DNA from: an uncultured Campylobacter sp.
GTDB taxonomy: Bacteria; Campylobacterota; Campylobacteria; Campylobacterales; Campylobacteraceae
Assembly (NCBI RefSeq): GCF_937981295.1
Contig: NZ_CALJPC010000088.1
Span: 1 to 64,000 of the forward strand
Direction: 5' to 3'
DNA length: 64,000 bases
Under the pieces are notes generated by a model, which was given only the letters and a program-made list of their open reading frames with translations, was not told where the DNA came from and ran no database searches. The position numbers were made by a program, and so were the translations under genes. Positions within the stretch are counted from its first letter, which is position 1. Each line of letters starts with the position of its first letter. Below are positions 9,894 to 17,272 of the stretch, in pieces.

Positions 9894-10922
9894 CTACCAG
9901 CCATTTATCGCAAACAAAATCGCTAAGTTTTTCTGCGCCAAGAGCTCGTCCGAGAGGCGGTCGTATTCGTCCCCAAGCCCTATTTCTTGCGCCATAGACG
10001 GCGGCTCGTCATTCCAAGAGCCCATTGCACCGAATACATCGGCGATCCCCGCCGCGGCAAACGCCCTCAAGCTCGGCTGCGGCAGCGCCGCAAACGAAAC
10101 GGCGTAATACTCGCTCGCGGCGACTTCGCCCCGCAGCGTCTTAAGCGCATTATCAAACGTCTGCGCGAAGTTTTCGCAGCCTATCTTGCTCGCAAAATCT
10201 CTGATTTGCACTAAAACATTCTCGAATTCCGCGCTGTTATCGCGCGCGTTTAGCGCATCCCACGGCATCCCGCGCCAAAGGCACTCGACGTATTTCACGC
10301 GCCAAGCCTTTTTGTCGCGATCGTATTTCCACTGCGGCACAAAAATGCTGTCAAAGCCCTCAAAGCGACATACGATGCCGTTTGCATTCGCGCCGCTAAA
10401 TCCTAAAAGCGACCTATCTTTTGCGAAAGTTGAAATACTAAGCCCCGCGTCCTTCAGACCGAGCTTTAAGCACTGCTCTATCCAACGCCGCCGTGCGGAG
10501 ATCGGCTCGTCCTCGCGCCCTTTTTGCGCGAGCCGTCTGGTGAAAAACTCGCACGCTTTTTGCAAAAGTGGCGAGCCCGTGCTTTCGTCGGCGCCTTTTT
10601 TACTAGCCGCTTTTTCATTTGCCGCTTCTTTTCTGTTCGTGCGCTTTTGTTTCACCGCCTCGACACTTTCTCTGGCTTTGTCCGTCGCACTGCTCTGCAC
10701 TGCGCCGTACGCATCTTTTTGCTCCGCAGCTTTACTTACGTCGTTTACGCCGTCCTGCGCTGCGCGGCTCGAGCCCTCTGCGGTGCGGAAATGCTCCTTT
10801 GCAAACTCAAAATTTAAATATTTTATATATTTTTGATCTTGCGGCAGCGGCTTAGGATTGCCGTGCAGAGCCGATTTTAGCGCGACGCACAGCGCACACG
10901 AGAGATATATTTCGCCGTTCAT
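9894..10922 (-). CDS. Hypothetical protein with Ala/Lys/Glu-rich linker
   Basis: 342 aa, no family recognised. Two ordered-looking parts (residues 1-48 and about 130-342) are separated by a low-complexity charged linker of about 80 residues (AAEQKDAYGAVQSS, KQKRTNRKEAANEKAASK). The C-terminal part has many aromatic residues (VPQWKYDRDKKAWRVKYVECLWRG) and looks globular and soluble. No signal peptide or clear membrane segment is present. It starts with ATG at 10922 after AAAGGATATCT. It converges on the torA-like gene and stands alone. Long shadow frames on the other strand result from biased codon use. Confidence 0.7.
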   Translation of the reverse strand: MNGEIYLSCALCVALKSALHGNPKPLPQDQKYIKYLNFEFAKEHFRTAEGSSRAAQDGVNDVSKAAEQKDAYGAVQSSATDKARESVEAVKQKRTNRKEAANEKAASKKGADESTGSPLLQKACEFFTRRLAQKGREDEPISARRRWIEQCLKLGLKDAGLSISTFAKDRSLLGFSGANANGIVCRFEGFDSIFVPQWKYDRDKKAWRVKYVECLWRGMPWDALNARDNSAEFENVLVQIRDFASKIGCENFAQTFDNALKTLRGEVAASEYYAVSFAALPQPSLRAFAAAGIADVFGAMGSWNDEPPSMAQEIGLGDEYDRLSDELLAQKNLAILFAINGW

Positions 10923-11604
10923 AGATATCCTTTAAATTTAGATCGCTCCCGTTCATGCAGCGGATTATTTATGCTCCGCGCCAAAAGCTAGCGGCGGCAA
11001 AATTTTAAAATTTTGCGCCTTAGCGACAAATTTAATCACGATAAAATTTACGCGCGAGGCAAAAACAAATCTACGCAAAGATAGAATTCCCAACCGCCGC
11101 GAACATAAAATTTTAAAAGCAGCGACCATATCGAAAAAGGTGCCGTTATAAATTTAGAGCAGCTCGCGCACGGGCACGGATAAAATTCCGAAGCCAAAAT
11201 ATACAAATGCCACAAACAAGGCAGCGTACGTTAAATTTACGCGCACTTTAAAAATGACAAACCACTTTAAAAAAATTTCAATCGCGCTCGCGCTATGAAA
11301 TTTTAAAAGCAAGTTACCACACGAGCTACCGATAAATTTAAGCAGGGCAGTCACGCTGCGAGATCAAGGGTCGCGCCGGTACCGAGCAAAACGCACTATG
11401 AAATTTTAAAGACAAGTCGCCACGCCTACGCTGCCACCAAATTTAAAATGAACCGATCGCACCGCAAAATTTTAAAAGCGAGTCGTTGCGCCCAAGCTAG
11501 CTAAATTTAAAATGAAGCAATCTCTCCGTTTATGCTACGAATGCCGATCATCCGCAAACTGAGCCTTCCAAGCCGCTGATCGCAATCCCTACGCCGCGAG
11601 CGTG
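10923..11604. repeat. Intergenic region with a 63-68-bp imperfect repeat (about four copies)
   Basis: No gene is supported in this 680-bp gap downstream of pyrC. Four related units begin at 11104, 11294, 11397 and 11464. Each unit is an AAATTTTAAAAGC-type block, then about 20 bases containing GTCGCCAC-like sequence, then ATAAATTTAAAATGAA-like sequence, then GATCGCAC-like sequence. The last two units (11397-11463 and 11464-11527) are directly tandem and most alike. The first two are more diverged. See findings. Confidence 0.6.
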
Positions 11605-12885
11605 CTACGCTACGACGTTTGGAAACTCATAAACTACGCGGCCGCTTTTGATCGTGCAAACCGCAGCGCCCGTAAGCTGCTTGCCGAAAAGCGGCGAGTT
11701 TCGCGATTTGGATTTATTTAGCGCCTCGTCGTAAACGTAGGAAATCCGCGGATCGATGATCGCGACGTCGGCCAAAAAGCCCTCTTTGACCTCGCCCTTG
11801 TCCTTTAAATTTAGAATTTTAGCCGGGTTAAACGAGCACAGCCGCACCATGTCTTCAAGGCTGATGACGCCCTGCTTTACGAGCCGCAGCGTAAGCGGCA
11901 CGAGGGTTTGAAGCCCCAAAATTCCAAACGGCGCGTGATCAAATTCTACGAATTTATCATCTGTGTTGTGCGGCGCGTGATCGGTTACGATGGCGTCGAT
12001 CAGACCGCTTTTAAGCGCCTCTCTGATCGCCTGCACGTCGCTTTGAGTGCGAAGCGGCGGCGACATTTTAAAATTCGTATCGTATCCCATCAGCTCGCGC
12101 TCGTCGAAGGTAAAATGATGCGGCGTAGCTTCGCAAGTGACGCGGATGCCCTCGCGCTTAGCCTGCTCGATGAGCTTTAGCGACCACGCCGAGCTTACGT
12201 GCGCGACGTGGATGTGCCCGCCCGTCTTTTTGGCAAGTAGCAGATCGCGCGCTATCATAATCTCCTCTTTTTCGCTCGCCATCCCCTTTAGACCTAGGAT
12301 CGCGCTAACCTTGCCCTCGTTCATTACGCCGCCGTGGCAAAGCGAGCAATCCTCGCTGTGATTTATCACGAACGAGCCGAAGTGCGCGGAGTATTCGAGC
12401 GCCTGTCGCATCACGGAGCTGTCGGTCACGGGTAGCCCGTCGTCGCTGAAAGCCACGCAGCCGGCTTCCAGCATATCGCCCATCTCGACGATCTTTGCGC
12501 CCTTGCAATCCTGCGAGATCGCGCCTATGGGTAGCAGATCGATAAGCCCGCGCCCCTTAGCCTTAGCGATCATCGCGCGAGTGATGCTGGAGTTGTCGTT
12601 CACAGGCTTAGTGTTCGCCATCGGGAGGCAGGTCGTCACGCCGCCTGCGACCGCAGTTTCGCTGCCGCTGATGACGTCGTCTTTGTATTCGAGCCCCGGG
12701 TCTCTAAAATGCACGTGCATATCAATGAGCCCAGGCATCACGAGCTTGCCCGCAGCGTCTATGACGCGGTCTGCGGCTGGGCACTCGCGTGTGATCTTTG
12801 AAATTTTATCGCCCTCGATCAGGACGTTTGCCTCCTCGCTGCCGTTATGATTAACGATCGTGCCGTTTTTTATTAAAATTTTCAT
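11605..12885 (-). CDS. pyrC: Dihydroorotase
   Basis: Third step of pyrimidine synthesis: cyclises N-carbamoyl-aspartate to dihydroorotate in the cytoplasm. The protein is the long bacterial (class I) type, 426 aa. Metal-binding HVHFRDPG is at residues 57-64, the NHSE and HVAHVSS histidines follow, and DHAPH lies in the C-terminal third. Its ATG overlaps the pyrB stop by four bases, so pyrB and pyrC form a translationally coupled operon. Assignment is firm. Confidence 0.96.
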   Translation of the reverse strand: MKILIKNGTIVNHNGSEEANVLIEGDKISKITRECPAADRVIDAAGKLVMPGLIDMHVHFRDPGLEYKDDVISGSETAVAGGVTTCLPMANTKPVNDNSSITRAMIAKAKGRGLIDLLPIGAISQDCKGAKIVEMGDMLEAGCVAFSDDGLPVTDSSVMRQALEYSAHFGSFVINHSEDCSLCHGGVMNEGKVSAILGLKGMASEKEEIMIARDLLLAKKTGGHIHVAHVSSAWSLKLIEQAKREGIRVTCEATPHHFTFDERELMGYDTNFKMSPPLRTQSDVQAIREALKSGLIDAIVTDHAPHNTDDKFVEFDHAPFGILGLQTLVPLTLRLVKQGVISLEDMVRLCSFNPAKILNLKDKGEVKEGFLADVAIIDPRISYVYDEALNKSKSRNSPLFGKQLTGAAVCTIKSGRVVYEFPNVVA

Positions 12886-13811
12886 CGTGCGCTCCTGTTT
12901 AAATTTATCGTATGAAGTATCGCCATTCGCATCGCCTCGCCGTTTTCTACCTGATCTAAAACGCAGCTATAGCGCGGATCGTCGGCTACGTCGGAGTTGA
13001 TCTCCACGCCGCGGTTGATCGGGCCGGGATGCATTATCATGACGCCCTCTTTCGCCGCCTGCATCCGCTTAGCTGTAAGTCCGAAAAATTTCGAGTACTC
13101 GCGCACGCTCGGGAAGCTCGGCTCGCCGTCTTGCCGCTCAAGCTGGATTCTAAGCATGATGATGACGTCGGCGCCCTCTATCGCCTCCTCCACGCTTTTG
13201 CATATCGGGCAGCCGAACGCGTCGCAGTCGCGCAGCATCATCGGAGGGCCAAAGAGCCGCACGTTTATGCCGAGCTTTTTCATCGCCCAGATGTCGCTTC
13301 TAGCCACGCGCGAGCGAAATATATCGCCGATGATCGCGACGTTTAAATTCTCGATCCTGCCTTTGTGCTCGCTGATCGTAAAAAGATCCAATAGCGCCTG
13401 GCTCGGGTGCTCGTTCAGCCCGTCGCCCGCATTTACGATCGATGCATCGCAGTTGGCCGCTACGAATTTTGCCGCGCCCGAGCAGCTGTGGCGCAGTACG
13501 AAGATATCCGTGCGCATCGCCTGCATATTTCTGATAGTGTCGATCAGCGTCTCGCCCTTTTTCGTGCTGCTGTCCGCAGCCGTGAAATTTACGCTGTCCG
13601 CGCCCAGGCGCTTGGCTGCGATCTCAAAGCTCGTGCGGGTGCGGGTGGAGTTTTCAAAAAACGCGTTGATGACCGTCTTGCCGCGAAGCGAGTCGGATTT
13701 TTTGACGTCAGAGCGGTTGAGCGCTTTAAACTCGCGCGCTAGATCTATAAAGTCGTAGATGTCCTCGCGGCTCAGATCCTGCGCGCTAAGAAGATGCTTT
13801 AGCTTATACAT
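12882..13811 (-). CDS. pyrB: Aspartate carbamoyltransferase catalytic subunit
   Basis: Second step of pyrimidine synthesis: carbamoyl phosphate plus aspartate to carbamoyl-aspartate. 309 aa with the carbamoyl-phosphate motif FFENSTRTRTSFE (residues 51-63), HPSQALLD and the C-terminal HPGPINRG. There is no pyrI regulatory subunit next to it. ATG at 13811 is preceded by AAAAGGAGAGGGA. The roughly 280 bp upstream contain AAATTT repeats and presumably the operon promoter. Confidence 0.97.
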   Translation of the reverse strand: MYKLKHLLSAQDLSREDIYDFIDLAREFKALNRSDVKKSDSLRGKTVINAFFENSTRTRTSFEIAAKRLGADSVNFTAADSSTKKGETLIDTIRNMQAMRTDIFVLRHSCSGAAKFVAANCDASIVNAGDGLNEHPSQALLDLFTISEHKGRIENLNVAIIGDIFRSRVARSDIWAMKKLGINVRLFGPPMMLRDCDAFGCPICKSVEEAIEGADVIIMLRIQLERQDGEPSFPSVREYSKFFGLTAKRMQAAKEGVMIMHPGPINRGVEINSDVADDPRYSCVLDQVENGEAMRMAILHTINLNRSAR

Positions 13812-14090
13812 TCCCTCTCCTTTTTTGGGCCGAATTTCAGCCGTAATTGTATAAAAAAATCTCTGATAAAATTTTAAAATTTAAGAGCGAGGCTCAAATT
13901 TAGACGCGGAATTTTGCTTGGAATTTCATTTTAGATCGCATACGAAGCGCGAGCGGAATTTTGGGGTAAAATTTAAAAATTTTAGGATTAAATTTGAGCT
14001 TTTTGAGCGAAAATTTTAAAAAATCAGCCACGCCACTTACATAAAATTTTAAAATTTTACGCGCAGTTGGCGGCTAGAAAAGCAAAGAAT

Positions 14091-14621
14091 TTAAAGCTTA
14101 TTTAAATACTTTATATAATTTTTCGCGCTATTTTCTACGGCTTGCTCACTTTTATCGTAAGTAAAGCCGTATGAGACGAAATTTGGTAGCGTAACTGCGC
14201 CGACGAAATTAAACGTAGCCTTAAATGGCGCTAGCACCTCATCTACGCTAAAGCCCACAATGCCGTTTTTAGAGTAGTTTGCCTCGGTCGCGCCAAGTGA
14301 GATCGCAAGCGCGAATTTTTTGCCCTTAAGTTTGCCGCCATCCTCTCCGCCATAAGCCCAGCCGCGCGTAAAAACATCCTCAAACCACTGCTTAAGAAGC
14401 GGCGTGCAGTTTGAAAAACGAAACGGAAACTGAAGCACGATTTTATCGTGGCTTTCGAGCAGTTTTTGCTCCTTTTCCACATCGATTTTAAAATCCGCAT
14501 AAAGCGCGTAAAGATCATGAAGCTCGAACTTATCAGGATGGGCTAGCACAGCATCCCTCCAGTGGCGGTTTACGAGCGAGTTTGCGATATTTGGATGAGC
14601 TAAAATAATGAGAGTTTTCAT
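14091..14621 (-). CDS. NAD(P)H-dependent flavodoxin-fold oxidoreductase (quinone reductase type)
   Basis: 176-aa cytoplasmic protein of the flavodoxin_2 / KefF / MdaB group. N-terminal MKTLIILAHPNIANS forms the first strand and FMN phosphate loop. QFPFRFSNCTPLLKQWFEDVFTRGWAYG is the family's QxPxxWxxxPxxLKxWxDxVxxxGfAyG block, with F-R-F-S in place of the usual W-Y. Such enzymes reduce quinones by two electrons and protect from oxidative stress; the physiological substrate is unknown. RBS AAAGGATAAAA precedes the ATG. It is monocistronic. Confidence 0.85.
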   Translation of the reverse strand: MKTLIILAHPNIANSLVNRHWRDAVLAHPDKFELHDLYALYADFKIDVEKEQKLLESHDKIVLQFPFRFSNCTPLLKQWFEDVFTRGWAYGGEDGGKLKGKKFALAISLGATEANYSKNGIVGFSVDEVLAPFKATFNFVGAVTLPNFVSYGFTYDKSEQAVENSAKNYIKYLNKL

Positions 14622-15181
14622 TTTTATCCTTTAAATTTGAAATTGCGGGGCGCATTATAGCCCTACTTCGTAAAATTTTTCTTGTTTTATCATAAGCAGC
14701 CTTAAATTCTAAAGCTTTACCAGCCGCTGCCTGCTTATCTTTGACAGCGGCTTCAAAGGGCGTGATCTTTGAATTCCAAACTTCATCCGTTACTCGCGCT
14801 TTATTTTATAAATGCTCGCCCTCTGGGCACTCGTTGCGTTTTACAAAGGTTTACTGCTTCTTTGCAAATATTCATATTCCATTGCGGAAGCTCGCGCGAG
14901 TAAAATTTTAACGAAACCGCCGCGCAGGGGAAATTTTAATAAAATTTAGCATCATTTCTCTGCGAGCATTTGCCACAACAAATAAAATTTAGATGAAATC
15001 TAGCCGCGCTTTAAACTATAAAACCTTGCCATCGGTTCCGTCGTCGGGCTGCGGGTGCTCATCGCGCTCTTATGAGTGTCCGTCACGCTTTCGTGCAGGC
15101 TCGTTACGCTCCTGCGAAGACTTGCCACTTTCCTGCGGGTGGTAGTTGCAACAAAAAATTTTGAGTAGAATTTAGCGTAAT
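14622..15181. repeat. Decayed duplicate copies of the 3' end of the downstream lipoprotein gene
   Basis: No intact gene in 560 bp. The 17 bases TTAAATTCTAAAGCTTT at 15182-15198 (last codons and stop of the neighbouring gene, minus strand) recur exactly at 14702-14718, followed in both by CAGCCGC. The segment at 15231-15260 recurs in degenerate form at 15059-15088 and 15101-15130. The first of these pairs differs at 7 of 30 positions, all transitions. TTTAAACTATAAAACCTTGCC near 15010 is a further diverged copy of the stop-codon region. The gap therefore looks like eroded duplicates of that gene's end. Confidence 0.6.
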
Positions 15182-16012
15182 TTAAATTCTAAAGCTTTGC
15201 CTACCAGCCGCCTCTTCAGGATCTGAATTATCATCGCGCTCCTGCGAGCGCCCGCCGCGCGGCTCCTGTCTAGGCTCCACGCCAAAGCCCTCCAAGACCT
15301 TGCCTAGGCTTTCATTAGCGTCCTTGATGATACCTTGCAGGCTTTCGCCCATCTTATCAAGGTTTTTGCCCGCCTCGCGTGCCGCCGCCTCGCCCTGCTT
15401 TAGCAGATCCTCTATCCTATCGGCGTTGCGAGCGGCGAAATCGTTCAAGACTTCGGGCGCTTTTTTCTGCAAATTTTGCAAGGCCTCGCCCAAAACTTTA
15501 GCATCGTTTGCAAACTCGTCTATCGTGGAGTTCAGATCGGAGCTTTGCTTGCTCTCAAAGCCCTGCGACACGGAGTTTTGCATAGAATTTTGCGCGGAGC
15601 TTTGAGCGGAATTTTGCTCCGAGCTATCCGCGCTTTTATTAAAATTTTGCCCTTGATTACCCGCGCTAAAATTCTGTTCCGAACGCGTGCTTTGCTCGCG
15701 ATCTTGCCCGTCCGATCCGCCGTCGCAGCCGCTCAAAATACATGCCGCAGCTAGCGTCAAAGTAAAATTTCGCGCCGCGCTTATAAAGCTAAAATCGTTT
15801 ATAAAATTAAAATTTCTAGCGCGACTCCCTGAGATAAAATTTAGTCCGTCGCTAGCCCGAGTAAAATTCCGCTCGCCGTATACCGAAGTAAAATTTCGCG
15901 CACTGCCTGCCGAAACGAAATTTCGCTCTCGTTCAAAGCCCCGCTCACCGCTCGCTCGGATAAAATTCTGCGCCGAATCGCCTCCGCACCCTTTCAAAAT
16001 TCGTCTTTTCAA
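15182..16012 (-). CDS. Putative lipoprotein with repeat-expanded signal region
   Basis: 276 aa, function unknown. A lipobox LSGC with Cys96 follows a hydrophobic run (FTLTLAAACILSGC), but it is 80 residues further in than a normal lipoprotein signal allows. Residues 1-7 (MKRRILK) look like the basic n-region. Between them lies a repeat in which Asn-Phe recurs every 9-10 residues (N31, N40, N49, N58, N68), each encoded over an AAATTT-type motif. Downstream are a Ser/Gln/Asn-rich linker (130-165) and a helical section (ALQNLQKKAPEVLNDFAAR). The start is TTG at 16012 with AAAGGAG six bases ahead; no other good start exists closer to the lipobox. Export of the present form is doubtful. Confidence 0.65.
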   Translation of the reverse strand: MKRRILKGCGGDSAQNFIRASGERGFERERNFVSAGSARNFTSVYGERNFTRASDGLNFISGSRARNFNFINDFSFISAARNFTLTLAAACILSGCDGGSDGQDREQSTRSEQNFSAGNQGQNFNKSADSSEQNSAQSSAQNSMQNSVSQGFESKQSSDLNSTIDEFANDAKVLGEALQNLQKKAPEVLNDFAARNADRIEDLLKQGEAAAREAGKNLDKMGESLQGIIKDANESLGKVLEGFGVEPRQEPRGGRSQERDDNSDPEEAAGRQSFRI

Positions 16013-16023
16013 AATTTACTCCT

Positions 16024-17154
16024 TTAAATTTCATCTCTCGCAGGCGCGCTCGGAAGCCGCCCGAAAAACAGATCGCTTCTAAGCTTCAAAAGCAAGCAGA
16101 TAGCGATATCGGCGCTTTGTTCGCGGATGTAGTTTCGATCGCCTTTTAGATGAAATTCCCCGACGATCTGTTTGCCGCCCTGCTCCTTTGCGCCGATAAA
16201 GACCGTCCCTACGGGCTTTTGCGCGCTTCCGCCGCCGGGGCCTGCGATACCGCTTACCGCAAGAGCGAAGCTCGCCCCGCTGCTTTGCAGCGCGCCCTCC
16301 AGCATCTCGCCCACGGTCTGCGCGCTGACCGCGCCGTAGCGCGCGAGCGTATCTTCGCTCACGTTGAGCCAGAGATTTTTTATCTCGTTGGCGTAGCTTA
16401 CGAGCGAACCGTCGAAAACGTCGCTCACGCCCGCGACCGCGCCGAATTTTGCGGCGATGAGCCCTGCGGTGCAACTTTCGGCAAAGGTGATCTTAGCGCC
16501 TATTTCGCGCAGTCTATCCACCACGAAGCCCATAAAATCGCCGCCTTCGATGTAGCAGCTCTCATAATACTTGCCGACGCTTTGCAAAAACGCGTCCAGC
16601 GCTCCGAATTTCATCGCACTGGCGCGCACTAGCAGCAAAAAGGAGCTGGGTCTGCTGATCGTAAGCGAAATTTTATAGCTGATCGCGAGGCTCTCTAGGC
16701 GCTGCTTTACGCTTTCGTATTCGCAATCGAATAGATAAAAGCTCTCGCCCGCGCTCGGCGCGTCTTGAAGGATCGGCGGCAAGCTCTGTAAGCAAAGTGC
16801 CTTGATCACGTTTACCGAGCAGCCTCTGACGTTTAGCAGGAAGCTGTTTTTCGCCACCGTGCGCGCCATCGAGGGCGCTAGGGTTTCTCCGTTTTTTAGC
16901 TCGAGCGAATCGAAAGAGAGCGTCGATAAAATTTTACCCACGACCGCGTAGGCGGAGTTTGCCGCAAAGATCGTGATAAAATCGTACGAATCGATCATCT
17001 TTTCAAGCGCGAAGGGCAAAACCTTATCGTTTTCGCTTAAGAATTTCAAATCGTCGATCCGCCCAAAAACTCGTTCGTAGCTGCGAGATATATAGCTCAT
17101 CAAAGCCGCGTCGTAGCGGATCTCCTCGCCGATTACAAGGATGATATTTTTCAT
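16024..17154 (-). CDS. CinA-family protein with nicotinamide-nucleotide amidase domain
   Basis: 376 aa. The C-terminal 160 residues are the CinA amidase (PncC) domain, which deamidates NMN to nicotinic acid mononucleotide. Its signatures are TFAESCTAGLIAAKFGAV, SGIAGPGGG and KPVGTVFIG. The N-terminal part (residues 1-200) resembles a degenerate MoCF/CinA domain beginning MKNIILVIGEEI. I prefer the ATG at 17154, which has GAGGG six bases upstream, over an in-frame ATG at 17181. A minus-strand TATAAT lies at 17185-17180. It is divergent from ileS and sits just upstream of the lipoprotein gene (11-bp gap). Confidence 0.85.
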   Translation of the reverse strand: MKNIILVIGEEIRYDAALMSYISRSYERVFGRIDDLKFLSENDKVLPFALEKMIDSYDFITIFAANSAYAVVGKILSTLSFDSLELKNGETLAPSMARTVAKNSFLLNVRGCSVNVIKALCLQSLPPILQDAPSAGESFYLFDCEYESVKQRLESLAISYKISLTISRPSSFLLLVRASAMKFGALDAFLQSVGKYYESCYIEGGDFMGFVVDRLREIGAKITFAESCTAGLIAAKFGAVAGVSDVFDGSLVSYANEIKNLWLNVSEDTLARYGAVSAQTVGEMLEGALQSSGASFALAVSGIAGPGGGSAQKPVGTVFIGAKEQGGKQIVGEFHLKGDRNYIREQSADIAICLLLKLRSDLFFGRLPSAPARDEI

Positions 17155-17179
17155 AAAGACCCTCATTAAATTTTCGCAC

Positions 17180-17185
17180 ATTATA
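17180..17185 (-). promoter_or_regulatory. -10 element of the cinA-like gene promoter
   Basis: Reads TATAAT on the minus strand, 26-31 bp before the chosen ATG at 17154. Its position supports that start, because the alternative ATG at 17181 would overlap the -10 box. Confidence 0.5.
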
Positions 17186-17272
17186 GCATAAACGCGGACT
17201 GCTCTTTCAGAGCTTTTTAATGGCGTTTTGGATAAACTTCACAAATTTTTTAAGACACGAAAAGGTACAAAT

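Noticed and set aside
10186..10836. 216-codon open frame on the + strand
   Set aside because: It lies wholly antisense to the 342-residue hypothetical gene, lacks a ribosome site and has a Ser/Arg/Phe/Cys-heavy composition typical of shadow frames in GC-rich codon contexts.
12997..13758. 253-codon open frame antisense to pyrB
   Set aside because: Shadow of pyrB; no start signal, no recognisable domain.
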